Assembly (NCBI GenBank): GCA_035274425.1
Contig: DATEOC010000022.1
Location: 1 to 64,000, forward strand
Reading direction: 5' to 3'
Origin: JADMIH01 sp035274425
Lineage (GTDB): Bacteria > Chloroflexota > Chloroflexia > QHBQ01 > JADMIH01
Length of the DNA stretch: 64,000 bases
The translations under genes were made by a program, and so were the position numbers. The notes beneath the pieces were generated by a model that saw only the letters and a list, made by a program, of their open reading frames with translations, did no database searches and had not been told where the DNA came from. Below, piece by piece: positions 42,733 to 51,373 of this stretch (position 1 is the stretch's first letter; every line of letters starts with the position of its first letter).

Positions 42733-44807
42733 TGTTTAGCTCTGTTTGTTAGCAGACGTGCGACCTCTACCGGATCGGTAGTAGGAGCTTCGCAGATATA
42801 GTTGCGGCAGACGTATGCTGTGGCCTTCCCGTCTACCTGCGGCCTGTCAGCTAAGAGGGGTACTATGCGCGCTGCTTCTTCATCCTCCCCCTCGGCGGCA
42901 GCCACCACCTTGTTAGGCACGTATGGTTGCCACACCGCCCGCAACATCTCCATCATGTCCCCTGCCCGCAGCTCCCCGATAATTGCTACCTCAGCGGACG
43001 GACCCAGGTAGAGGTCTAACGCGCACAGCATCTGTCCGAATGCGGTAGGCGCTTTGCCCAGCACATCCATGAGAGGCTGCATCGTCTGGAGAGCGCGCTG
43101 CTCGTACTCCGGCTCGGTTGTGAATAAATAGAGACGCAGCAAAGCTTCAGCTCCCACCGAGTTGGCGGACGGTATGGCGTTGTCGTAAAGCTCCTTCGGG
43201 CGCGCTACCAGGTTCTCATGGAAGTCTGCGGTGGTGAAGAAACCGCCACTGGAGTCCGCGAAATGGGCGAGCAGGGTATCCATCAAAGCCCGTGCGGTCT
43301 CTATCCAGCGCGGCTCAAAGGTTGTTTCGTATAGAGACAATAGCCCGGCGGCGTAGAAGGCATAGTCCTCGGCGAACGCATCAATATGCGCCTTCCCATC
43401 CTTGTATGTGCGGAAGAGGCGCACCTCACCTTCCGGTACTTCCTCCTTTTGGACGAGAGTTGAGAGCACGAACTCGGCGTTGCGTATGGCGGTGCGGCGG
43501 TAATCCTCACGGTCCAGCACGCTGGCGGCCTCCGCGAACGCACGCAGCATGAGGCCGTTCCAACCTACTAGCACCTTCTCGTCCCGCCCAGGCCATATGC
43601 GCTTGCTGCGCGCCTCATACAGCTTCCTGCGCCCTTCTGAGGCTATCTCGTTTATCCTCTCCTCAGGCACGCCCGCTACTGCCGCCACCGTGCCGGGAGT
43701 GCGGGGCAGGTTGAGGATATTGTGCCCCTCGAAGTTACCGCGCTGAGACACATCATAAAGCAGATTGAATAGCTTCCCCTCCTCCGGCCCCAGCACGTCA
43801 ACCACTTCGGCAGGCGTCCAGACGTAGAACTTCCCTTCCACACCCTCGCTATCGGCGTCCTGCGTGGAGTAGAAGCCCCCTTCGGGCGATACCATCTCTC
43901 GCATCACGTAGTCGAGCGTCTCCTGGGCGATGCGCGCATATAGCTCGTTCTTGGTCAACTGGAAAGCCCCCAGGTAGACCCTCGCCAGTAGCGCGTTATC
44001 ATATAGCATCTTCTCGAAGTGGGGCACGAGCCACCTGTCGTCCACAGAGTAGCGATGGAACCCACCCCCTAACTGGTCGTAAATCCCCCCGCGCGCCATC
44101 TTCTCCAGCGTCAGCTCAGCGAGAGCGAGGATGTTGCGGTCGCCCGTGCGATGGTAATAGCGCAGCATGAACTCCAGTGCCATCGGCTGCGGGAACTTGG
44201 GCGCGCCCTGCGTGCCGCCCTGCACTCGGTCTATCTGTCCGGCGAGAGTGCGCGCCGCCGCATCCAGAATGCCAACATCCGGCTCCGAGCGCGCAGGGCG
44301 GAGAGTGCCACTCTGTTGCAGGTACTGTTTCATCTGCTCGGAGCCTTCATGTATCTGGTCGCGCTTCTCTTTGAAGGCCTCCGAGACCGTCTGTAGCACC
44401 TGCGGAAAGCCCATCATGCCATGTCGCGGCTCTGGCGGGAAGTAGGTGCCGCCGTAGAAAGGCACACCGTCGGGTGTGAGGAAGACGCTCATCGGCCAGC
44501 CGCCATGCTGGGTCATCGCCTGCACCGCCTCCATATATATCGAGTCGAGGTCGGGGCGCTCCTCACGGTCCACTTTGATGTTGACGAAGCGCTCGTTCAT
44601 GATGGCGGCGGTCTTGGGGTTCTCGAACGACTCATGCTCCATGACGTGGCACCAGTGGCACGCCGAATAGCCGATGCTGAGGAAGATCGGCTTATCCTCA
44701 TCCTTTGCCTTCTGCAACGCTTCCGGTCCCCAGGGATACCAATCTACGGGGTTATTGGCGTGCTGCAACAGGTACGGGCTGGTCTCGCCAGCCAGTCGGT
44801 TGGGCAT
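42720..44807 (-). CDS. Thioredoxin domain-containing protein, YyaL/SSP411 family
   Basis: 695 residues. N-terminal thioredoxin-like domain NRLAGETSPYLLQHANNPVDWYPWGPEAL with SACHWCHVMEHESFE (C-x-x-C within about residue 48-51) is the family hallmark. The remainder is an (alpha/alpha)6-barrel like N-acylglucosamine 2-epimerases (PKFPQPMALEFML, YDQLGGGFHRYSVDDRWLVPHFEKMLYDNALL, GFYSTQDADSEGVEGKFYVWT). The family is widespread, but its enzymatic function is not established. Length is normal (about 680-700). It is a single gene. Confidence 0.93.
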   Translation of the reverse strand: MPNRLAGETSPYLLQHANNPVDWYPWGPEALQKAKDEDKPIFLSIGYSACHWCHVMEHESFENPKTAAIMNERFVNIKVDREERPDLDSIYMEAVQAMTQHGGWPMSVFLTPDGVPFYGGTYFPPEPRHGMMGFPQVLQTVSEAFKEKRDQIHEGSEQMKQYLQQSGTLRPARSEPDVGILDAAARTLAGQIDRVQGGTQGAPKFPQPMALEFMLRYYHRTGDRNILALAELTLEKMARGGIYDQLGGGFHRYSVDDRWLVPHFEKMLYDNALLARVYLGAFQLTKNELYARIAQETLDYVMREMVSPEGGFYSTQDADSEGVEGKFYVWTPAEVVDVLGPEEGKLFNLLYDVSQRGNFEGHNILNLPRTPGTVAAVAGVPEERINEIASEGRRKLYEARSKRIWPGRDEKVLVGWNGLMLRAFAEAASVLDREDYRRTAIRNAEFVLSTLVQKEEVPEGEVRLFRTYKDGKAHIDAFAEDYAFYAAGLLSLYETTFEPRWIETARALMDTLLAHFADSSGGFFTTADFHENLVARPKELYDNAIPSANSVGAEALLRLYLFTTEPEYEQRALQTMQPLMDVLGKAPTAFGQMLCALDLYLGPSAEVAIIGELRAGDMMEMLRAVWQPYVPNKVVAAAEGEDEEAARIVPLLADRPQVDGKATAYVCRNYICEAPTTDPVEVARLLTNRAKQSSI

Positions 44808-44906
44808 GGTTTGCTCCCTTAGCTTTAAGCTAGTCCAAAGTCCCAGAGCCTGTTTAACAAGAGCATTCTGAGACTAACGATCTGGAATAACGAAGCACTC
44901 TTTTCC

Positions 44907-44977
44907 CTGTCATTCTGAGTGGTGCATCTTGCAAGTAGATGTAAATTCTTGTAGGGGCGGGTCCCCGTGCCCGCCCT
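44907..44977. repeat. Remnants of both palindromic repeat families
   Basis: cctgtcattctgag (from 44907) matches one end of the tcattccgaacg element. gtaggggcgggtccccg (from 44951) matches one end of the gtaggggcg family. Both are incomplete. They occupy the 197-bp gap between the YyaL gene and a small ORF. Confidence 0.6.
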
Positions 44978-45004
44978 CTGCCTCTGCCCCAACCCGATTA
45001 CGTT

Positions 45005-45214
45005 TTATTCAGAAGGTACGTCCCGCTCCGCATAGAATTCCGGGTCGCGGGCTTTCACCTCGCTGATACTCCCGCTGGCGGCATCTTTGGTGCTGTTTGA
45101 AGGGGAGTTGGCGGCCTGCTCAGATGAACCCTCCTGCTCGCTATTGTGGTCCTCTCCTGGAGGGCTGTCTGTGCTCGATTGCCGGTCGTCTGGGATATTG
45201 CTGTTCTCTCGCAT
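45005..45214 (-). CDS. Tiny acidic disordered protein
   Basis: 69 residues from ATG 45214, with AAAGGAG upstream. Rich in Ser, Glu, Asp, Asn and Gln. It ends with SEVKARDPEFYAERDVPSE, the only stretch with aromatic residues. Similar in style to the proteins at 28598 and 36800. No family recognised. Confidence 0.5.
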   Translation of the reverse strand: MRENSNIPDDRQSSTDSPPGEDHNSEQEGSSEQAANSPSNSTKDAASGSISEVKARDPEFYAERDVPSE

Positions 45215-45292
45215 GAGCTACTCCTTTATGTAAGTTAGAATAGACTACACGCAACTCCCATGCCAGTACAGTATACAATGTGGTAGAACCTT

Positions 45293-47059
45293 TTACCGCC
45301 TTATCCCTTCTATCTGCCCCCTGAGCCTCGCCAACTCTTTCTCAATCTCTCCTAACCTCGCCTGCGCCGTGCTCACCCGGTCCTGCTCGACCCTCACGAA
45401 GCGGGTGTAGGGCGCAATGGACTCGCGGATACGCTCTTTGGAGCGCCACAGCTCCGCTTCGAACTGGTACGTCATAGCCCCTATCAGTTTATCTCTCAAC
45501 TCCTGCGTGCGGGCGCGAAACTCCTGGAGAGCTTTGCGCTTGCGGTATGGGAGGATGAAAAGCCCGATTGCCCCTGATACCAGCGCGGCGGTAACACCTG
45601 TGATGTCCACGAACGCGCTCGTGATAGCGATTGACACGATTACACCGAGCGCAGCTACGCCCCCGGCGGCTACCACACCCGCCACCGCTGCCCTCATATC
45701 CTGCGCAATCTTCTCCGCTTCCTGTCGCCTGTCGAACGAGTCTATCACTGTGCGCGCTTCCTGCACAACGGAGCGCAGGAGTGCCTGTCGGCTCGTCTCG
45801 AACCCTCCGCCTACCGTGCCGATCATGTGCTCGTCCCTGCGCGAAGCTTCCTCTGCACCGCCGGCCAGTCTTCGCCGATTCAGGTATTCGCTTACACCCT
45901 GCCACAGGCGCAGGTCCTGGTCTACCATCCAGTCTATCAGCCCGCTGGTGGCATCGTCCACGCGGCGGGCGCTGTCCGCCACTACTCTCTCCTCGAATTC
46001 GCGCTTTATTTTGTTGCCGCTCAGGAGGTCGCGTATGCGCGATGCCTTTATTGTCTGGTCGAAGAACGCTTCGCCTCGCTCCCGTAGCTCGTAGATGATA
46101 TTCTCTATCTGTGAGATTCGCCCCGCGAACTCGCGCTTCATATCACTCTCGTATACCTGGAGCTGCGCCTCGATATTCTCCACCGTGCGGAAATCTTCGG
46201 CCAGCACCGCGAGCCGATTCTTCGCGATCTCCTTGTACTTTTCCGCTACACGTCCGGCGATGCCTAGCGGCGTGAGGAGCTTCAACCTTATGCGCCCGGC
46301 CTCATCAAGCGTGCTGAATATGTACTTCTCTAACTCATCGAAGTGGCTGGCGCGCAAGAGCGCGTCTCGCTCGGCGAAGTTGTCGGAGGCGCGCGCCTTC
46401 TTGGCGAGCCTGGCCGAAACGGGAAATATCTCCGACTTCTGCCCAAGCAGCGCCACGCTGTGCTCTTCGATGAAATGGAGCACACGGTCCAGCTCTTCCT
46501 GGTTCCCCAGGAGGTCTATCTTGTTGAGCACCAGCACTATCTTCTTGCCCCACTCGCGTATTGCTTCCATGAAACCCCTCTCCGACTCGGTGAAGGGGCG
46601 GTCAGCGGAGGTTATGAAGAGCACCATGTCTGACCTGGGGACGAAGGTGCGCGTTAGTGCTTCGTGCTGGCGGATGATGGCGTTCGTGCCGGGGGTGTCT
46701 ACGATACTGATGTCGCGCAGGAAGGGTGCGGGGTAGGTCCGCTCGGTGACGAAATCGGATGATTGCGTCTCGGTCACCTGGGGGCCGTAGCGCAGGAGAT
46801 TGATGCTGGCGGTTGTGGGGGTCACTCCTTCGGGCAGCACATCTTCACCGAGGAGCGCGTTGATAAACGCCGACTTGCCGGAGTTGAACTCCCCCACCAC
46901 AACGAGGAGGAAAAGCTCCTCAAGGTCTGCTTCGGCTTGCTTCAGCGCGGCTACATCTACCGCCTCCGGCCCTAGAGGCTCAATAGCCTCCCTCAGCGCG
47001 AGCAAGCTCTCCTGCTCGGCGGACCTGATTTGCATTTGCTGGTTGTCTAATATATCCAT
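45293..47059 (-). CDS. Bacterial dynamin-like GTPase
   Basis: 588 residues. The N-terminal GTPase domain (about 40-240) has G1 VVGEFNSGKSAFINALLG, the G2 TPTTASIN, G3 DTPGTNAI and G4 LVLNKIDLL. Next come long helical assembly regions. A hydrophobic hairpin near residues 455-500 (AAVAGVVAAGGVAALGVIV and GVTAALVSGAIGLFIL) is a probable membrane paddle. A final coiled coil ends in RLGEIEKELARLRGQIEGI. Such proteins remodel or repair membranes, and some protect against phage lysis. It stands as a single gene, unlike the paired dynamins of many bacteria. Confidence 0.9.
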   Translation of the reverse strand: MDILDNQQMQIRSAEQESLLALREAIEPLGPEAVDVAALKQAEADLEELFLLVVVGEFNSGKSAFINALLGEDVLPEGVTPTTASINLLRYGPQVTETQSSDFVTERTYPAPFLRDISIVDTPGTNAIIRQHEALTRTFVPRSDMVLFITSADRPFTESERGFMEAIREWGKKIVLVLNKIDLLGNQEELDRVLHFIEEHSVALLGQKSEIFPVSARLAKKARASDNFAERDALLRASHFDELEKYIFSTLDEAGRIRLKLLTPLGIAGRVAEKYKEIAKNRLAVLAEDFRTVENIEAQLQVYESDMKREFAGRISQIENIIYELRERGEAFFDQTIKASRIRDLLSGNKIKREFEERVVADSARRVDDATSGLIDWMVDQDLRLWQGVSEYLNRRRLAGGAEEASRRDEHMIGTVGGGFETSRQALLRSVVQEARTVIDSFDRRQEAEKIAQDMRAAVAGVVAAGGVAALGVIVSIAITSAFVDITGVTAALVSGAIGLFILPYRKRKALQEFRARTQELRDKLIGAMTYQFEAELWRSKERIRESIAPYTRFVRVEQDRVSTAQARLGEIEKELARLRGQIEGIRR

Positions 47060-47115
47060 CTGGCAATCGCTTGACGCATCGCGTCAGTTCTGATACAAAT
47101 GACGCGAGTGTCCTT

Positions 47116-47517
47116 ATGATAGTACCGGAAGCAGGTAACGATAAGAGAATTGGCGGTGATGATAACGCCCCTGTGGCTATGCTGCTGTGTGCCGACTTGA
47201 TGTTTGCCGTGCAGTTGCAAAGCATCGCCCGTGCCACTGGCTTCAGGCCGGAAACGCTGCGCCCAAGCGCTTCAGTGCCTCAAGAGGCCGCCGTGCTGGT
47301 GGTAAACCTGGCCGACCGTTCAGGCCCGCGCAGATGGGAGAGCGCCGTGCGCGAAGCGGCCAGTCTTGGCATTCCAGTAATCGCGTTCGGCCCGCACATG
47401 GACACCGATGCCCGCCGCGCAGCCAAAGAAGCGGGTGCATCTCGCGTGCTGGCAAACTCAAACCTGGCACGAGACCTGCCGACAATATTACGTGCCTTGC
47501 GCCAGGACCACACTTAG
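47116..47517 (+). CDS. Receiver-like (pseudo-REC) protein
   Basis: About 133 residues from ATG 47116 (TTG 47071 also open, but leaves only 11 nt to the divergent dynamin start). It has the alternating beta/alpha pattern of a CheY-like receiver: VAMLLCADLMFAVQLQSIA, VLVVNLADRSGP, PVIAFGPHMDTDARRAAKEAGASRVLANS. The expected phospho-acceptor position in VVNLADR is ambiguous and the terminal Lys is not evident. It is probably a non-phosphorylated receiver. Partner and role are unknown. Confidence 0.65.
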   Translation: MIVPEAGNDKRIGGDDNAPVAMLLCADLMFAVQLQSIARATGFRPETLRPSASVPQEAAVLVVNLADRSGPRRWESAVREAASLGIPVIAFGPHMDTDARRAAKEAGASRVLANSNLARDLPTILRALRQDHT

Positions 47518-47537
47518 CGAATTATAGCATAAACTTA

Positions 47538-47604
47538 GTAGCCGGTAGTTGGTAGCTATTTCATCTGTCGTCTATCGTCTATCGTCTGTCGTCTATCGTC
47601 TACT
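47538..47604. repeat. Heptamer-periodic repeat, gtagccg to tatcgtc
   Basis: Units gtagccg, gtagttg and gtagcta pass through tttcatc into five tgtcgtc/tatcgtc units, all in 7-nt phase. It lies directly upstream of the Shine-Dalgarno of the next gene. Confidence 0.85.
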
Positions 47605-47619
47605 TTCCAGGAGATATTG

Positions 47620-48084
47620 ATGCCCCATATCGAAGGCGTAGTAATCAAAGAGCTTATAACCTACCCGGACGAGCGCGGCTACTTTCGGGAGATGATACGA
47701 GTGACGGACCCTTTCTTTGGAGAAGGGTTCGCGCAACTGAGCCATTCGCTCATGCACCCAGGAAGCGCCAAAGCCTGGCACATACATAAGACTCAGGTAG
47801 ACTGGTGGTACGTGCCTATAGGTGTACTGAAAGTAGCCCTCTACGACACGCGAGACGACTCCCCTACGAAGGGCGCGCTGCAAGAATTATTTATGGGCGA
47901 GGAGCACGGGCAGAAGGTATTGAAGATACCCCCAGGGGTGGCGCACGGCTGCAAAGCCATCGGCGGCACAGCCCACCTAATCTACGTTACCTCTGCCGTC
48001 TACGACCAGGCCGAAGAAGGCCGCATCCCCCACGATGACCCGGGGATAGGCTACGATTGGGTGTCCGGCCCCACCATAAAATAG
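47620..48084 (+). CDS. dTDP-4-dehydrorhamnose 3,5-epimerase-like cupin (RmlC family)
   Basis: 154 residues from ATG 47620 with AGGAGA upstream. The RmlC beta-barrel is evident: ITYPDERGYFREMIRVTDPFF, QLSHSLMHPGSAKAWHIHKTQVDWWYVPIG and KIPPGVAHGCKAIGGTAHLIYVTS. The H-x-H of WHIHKTQ and the following aromatic pair line the active site. It is shorter than the true epimerase (about 180 residues) and no rmlA/B/D is nearby. It may be a related isomerase or a binding protein. Confidence 0.8.
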   Translation: MPHIEGVVIKELITYPDERGYFREMIRVTDPFFGEGFAQLSHSLMHPGSAKAWHIHKTQVDWWYVPIGVLKVALYDTRDDSPTKGALQELFMGEEHGQKVLKIPPGVAHGCKAIGGTAHLIYVTSAVYDQAEEGRIPHDDPGIGYDWVSGPTIK

Positions 48085-48097
48085 CTTCATATATCGC

Positions 48098-48145
48098 AGA
48101 AACAAAAAGCTGAGTGCGGCCGGCCACACTCAGCTTTTTGTTTCT
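48098..48145. terminator. Bidirectional intrinsic terminator
   Basis: 19-bp perfect stem agaaacaaaaagctgagtg (48098-48116) with its complement (48127-48145), and poly-A/T on both sides. It separates RmlC-like (+) and glycosidase-like (-) genes. Confidence 0.9.
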
Positions 48146-48150
48146 ATTAT

Positions 48151-50019
48151 TTACCTCCACCACAGCTTGCCCTGGAGCATGTTCGCTCCCAGCAAGCCTA
48201 GCTGCACCTCATAGGGTGTGCCCGCGCTTTCGGGGTGGTACTCGAAGCGGTTCCGCTCGAAGTACTGTACCGTGTACGTTTGCCCGTCGGTGGGCGATAC
48301 CTCGCTAATCTCCTCGGAGATAGGATAGCCATACACAGGAAGTCCCCCAGTCTCCTCCCAGAAGGTGCGGAAGCTCCCGCCCAACATATGTCCTGTCTCC
48401 GGGAAGTAGAGTTTGTCCGTTGGCACGCTCTCCGCTACGGCTTTCTCGAAATCGCGGCCCTCAGTGTACTCATTGCCGAGTAGCCTCAATAGCACCTCAC
48501 TGGGACTGCCGGCGTACTCAGGGTGGTGCTCGAACACTGCCCTTTGGAAGAACTGGCTCACGTAGCCGCTAAGCATGATCGGCCTGCTGATGGGATAACC
48601 AAACCGCTCGATGCCGCCCTTCTCTAGCCAGTACGCGCTGAACTCAGGCGCTATGGCCTGTTGCGTCTCTGGGAAGTAGAGGAAGTTCTTACTCCGTGCA
48701 TCATCTTCCTCAAGCGGCTCCGTCAATTCATAGCCGAGCGCGATTTCCTGATACGTTTTGTATGCCAGCTTGTGCACCTTGACCCTGCCCGAAGGGTGAT
48801 ACTTATCTCCCGAAGGAGTCTCCTTGAGGCGCACCAGCCCGTAGTTGTGCGTGTAGCTTCCAGGCACGAAGTCCTCATACTTGAACCAGAAGACGTGGGG
48901 AACGTTCGCTTTCAGCTCAGGGTCATTCAGCACGCCCATATATACCTCGCGCAGGTAATTCGCTTGCTCTCTTTCCTGAGCGGTCGGTTCGGTGCTGGAA
49001 TCTTCAGGCGGGTCGGCTTCCGCGCCCACTTCCGTCACCCACAGCTTGCTCTTGAAATCGCCCCTGTCCCGCAGCTTGCGGGCGAAGTCCTTCATAATAG
49101 CGAACAGCTTATGGCTCTCCAGGAAGTAAGGGTGGAGCGCGACCCCATCCCACGGCACAACGTTCCAGCCTGTATTCGCGCTATACCCGCCCGCCTGGTA
49201 CTTCTCCACCCAGGGCGACACATACAACTGGTACAGATAATCAAACTGGTCGTGGTCCTGCCCTTCGGGCGGTGAGCCAATCAGCATACCGCCTACGATC
49301 ACCTCCGCCGTGGGAGAGATTGTCTTGATCGCCTTGTACGCCCCCGTGATGAGGGCAGAGTAGCGCTCAGGCTCGATCTCCGCCGACCCCAGCCTGCTAT
49401 CCATCCACAGGTCCCAGCTGATGTTCGGCTCGTTGATAATCTCGTACGCGCTAATGGCAGTGCCATAGCGGTAAGCTACGGCGGCGGCGCGCCCGTTGAA
49501 GACGCGGATGAAGTGGTTGGAGCCATCGGTAGGGTCGCTTCCGCCACTGTCGGGCGGGTCGTTGAAGGCGATAGTGCGCACCGTTTGCCCCTCGTGCGCG
49601 ACCATGCCGACGTTGAGCAGCGCCAGCACCTTCAGTCCGTACTTAGGCGCAAGCTCCTTGATGAACCAGTCATACTTGGCCCAGTTGATGTCCCCCGCCT
49701 TGACGCTGCCGTCGTAGTCCGCGAAGAACTCCATGCGCACCCACCTGACCCCCGCCGCCGCAAGCTCCGCCGCCTGCCGCTCAAGGGCCGTCCGATTGGT
49801 CGCGTTCGGGTAGTTCACCGGGTCGGTGTTGTACTCGTAGAACGGGTCGCGCATCACCATCCCGAAAAGCTCCCTATCGGCAGCCGCGCGCGTGGACGTT
49901 GATGCGATGGCGTTCGCTGCATGAGCGACTTGCGCCTGCCCACCCACTCCGGGTGTAGCCCAGGTCCCAAACCCTGTAAGCGTAATTATCGCAGCTAATA
50001 AGATGCGTATCTTCTTCAT
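48151..50019 (-). CDS. Secreted glycoside hydrolase-like protein with LGFP-type C-terminal repeats
   Basis: 622 residues. A signal peptide (about 1-35) precedes a TIM-barrel region with GH5/GH39-like features: GVRWVRMEFF, YEIINEPNISWDLWMDS (Asn-Glu, candidate acid/base, about residue 198) and LWVTEVGAEADPP (candidate nucleophile Glu, about 330). The last 170 residues hold two copies of a repeat with YFPET-x-x-x-(I/L)-x-x-x-F-x-x-(Y/F)W and a GYPIS ending, followed each time by QFFQRAVFEHHPE or QYFERNRFEYHPE. Such repeats are common in secreted Chloroflexota proteins and probably bind the cell surface. Substrate unknown. Confidence 0.82.
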   Translation of the reverse strand: MKKIRILLAAIITLTGFGTWATPGVGGQAQVAHAANAIASTSTRAAADRELFGMVMRDPFYEYNTDPVNYPNATNRTALERQAAELAAAGVRWVRMEFFADYDGSVKAGDINWAKYDWFIKELAPKYGLKVLALLNVGMVAHEGQTVRTIAFNDPPDSGGSDPTDGSNHFIRVFNGRAAAVAYRYGTAISAYEIINEPNISWDLWMDSRLGSAEIEPERYSALITGAYKAIKTISPTAEVIVGGMLIGSPPEGQDHDQFDYLYQLYVSPWVEKYQAGGYSANTGWNVVPWDGVALHPYFLESHKLFAIMKDFARKLRDRGDFKSKLWVTEVGAEADPPEDSSTEPTAQEREQANYLREVYMGVLNDPELKANVPHVFWFKYEDFVPGSYTHNYGLVRLKETPSGDKYHPSGRVKVHKLAYKTYQEIALGYELTEPLEEDDARSKNFLYFPETQQAIAPEFSAYWLEKGGIERFGYPISRPIMLSGYVSQFFQRAVFEHHPEYAGSPSEVLLRLLGNEYTEGRDFEKAVAESVPTDKLYFPETGHMLGGSFRTFWEETGGLPVYGYPISEEISEVSPTDGQTYTVQYFERNRFEYHPESAGTPYEVQLGLLGANMLQGKLWWR

Positions 50020-50428
50020 GCTTCGTCAGATATTACTTCTTTTTCTCTCAATTCTTGGCTCTTGCAGGATTGAGACTTGAGAGAAAAAGAAAGGCGTTCC
50101 TTAGACCCTGTAGGTGGCCTTCCAATCTACCATTACACAGGCACATCCATAGGACGAACCTGTCAGCGCCCGGTTGCGGTCAGTAGCATCCGCGCAGATA
50201 AATTATACCATTTTCTTCACCATATCTTAATCTTTGCTGAGCCGTCCCCTAATTTTGAAGAGCGATAATGAAAGTGCGAAGTGGAAAATAAAAACGAACG
50301 GGCCTCTCTTCAAATGGATACACTCCTGGCGGAAGCCAGAGAGGCCCGACTTATATCTCAAACTAACTCCTAAAAATCAATAAAGGCAATAATCTAGCCT
50401 AAAGCAAAACCAGAGAGGATATTCAGAC
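50020..50428. other. Intergenic region with two stem-loops
   Basis: A 15-bp perfect inverted repeat ttctttttctctcaa/ttgagagaaaaagaa (50037-50051 with 50077-50091) lies just upstream of the glycosidase gene. A second stem cgggcctctct/agagaggcccg (50299-50309 with 50338-50348) lies before the HtrA-like gene. A few 7-nt periodic units (near 50265-50290) join them. No ORF is supported. Confidence 0.6.
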
Positions 50429-51310
50429 ATGAAACCTATCGAACGCAAAATCAATATCGGACTTGCAACAGGCCTGCTAATTATGCTCCTCACATTCGGT
50501 GGCATGACAGTGGCGAACAACGGCATTACAGGCGGCGTCGCAACAGTTTTGTCCCCTGTACAGGTAGCCTTACAACAGGTCGCTACAGGTAACACACTGG
50601 CGACCACCACCGGCACCGGCACCCTTGACACTCAGATTACATCAGCCGTTACAGGACAAGCAGAGCAGGGAGTAATAGATGCAAGATATGCGGTCCACCA
50701 GGCAGGCTCGGCAGTCGTAACGGTAGTCAACACGATGCAAGTCGCCACTCGCGGGCGGTCTGGGCAGACTCGGACAGCTGAAGCCCTCGGTTCGGGGGTC
50801 ATCATCGACAGCCGGGGTTATATAGTAACGAACCAGCATGTGGTGGCTAACCAGCAAAGTCTCCAGGTTATCTTTGCCGATGGCACCAAAGTGAACGCCA
50901 CACTGGTCGGTGAGGATGCTTCCATGGACATCGCCGTCCTCAAGGTAGAGGCAAAGGTGCCCGCGGTCGCCCAGCTTGGCGACAGTGACAAGCTTGAATT
51001 AGGCCAGCCCGTCGTGGCTATAGGTACAGCGTTAGGTGATTTCGCGAACACCGTCACAGTAGGCATTGTGAGTGGCCTGCACAGGCAGCTTGATGACGCC
51101 AGCACCTCTATCCAGGACCTCGTGCAGACCGACGCTGCCATCAATCACGGCAACTCAGGAGGCCCGCTGCTCGACCTGAACGGGAACGTGATAGGGATCA
51201 ACACTGCGGTGGTGCGCAACGATGGCACGATGGGCAGCGTAGCCGAAGGTCTCGGCTTCGCTATACCAAGCAACACCGTGAAGACCGTCATCGAGCGGTT
51301 GACAAACTAA
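50429..51310 (+). CDS. HtrA/DegP-type trypsin-like serine protease lacking PDZ domains
   Basis: 293 residues. A signal anchor (GLATGLLIMLLTFGGMTVA, residues 12-30) is followed by a Thr/Gly/Ala-rich linker. The S1C protease domain (about 85-293) has the full triad: His in YIVTNQHVVAN, Asp in DASMDIAVLKVE, Ser in INHGNSGGPLLDLNG. GFAIPSNTVKTVIERL normally leads into a PDZ domain, but here the protein stops 2 residues later. It is a minimal extracytoplasmic quality-control protease. A GAGAGG lies about 10 nt before the ATG. Confidence 0.92.
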   Translation: MKPIERKINIGLATGLLIMLLTFGGMTVANNGITGGVATVLSPVQVALQQVATGNTLATTTGTGTLDTQITSAVTGQAEQGVIDARYAVHQAGSAVVTVVNTMQVATRGRSGQTRTAEALGSGVIIDSRGYIVTNQHVVANQQSLQVIFADGTKVNATLVGEDASMDIAVLKVEAKVPAVAQLGDSDKLELGQPVVAIGTALGDFANTVTVGIVSGLHRQLDDASTSIQDLVQTDAAINHGNSGGPLLDLNGNVIGINTAVVRNDGTMGSVAEGLGFAIPSNTVKTVIERLTN

Positions 51311-51320
51311 CAACCTTGGA

Positions 51321-51373
51321 AAAAGCAGAAAAATAAAGGGCCGGCGCAGCCGGCCCTTTATTTTTCTGCTTTT
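51321..51373. terminator. Bidirectional terminator with 25-bp perfect stem
   Basis: The 51321-51345 arm and 51349-51373 arm are fully complementary around a GCA loop. The stem is A/T-rich outside and GC-rich at the tip. It separates the HtrA-like gene (+) from the kinase-LanC gene (-) and overlaps the latter's stop. Confidence 0.92.

Noticed and set aside
45631..46098. Plus-strand ORFs opposite the dynamin gene
   Set aside because: No conserved motifs or ribosome site; minus strand carries intact GTPase motifs.
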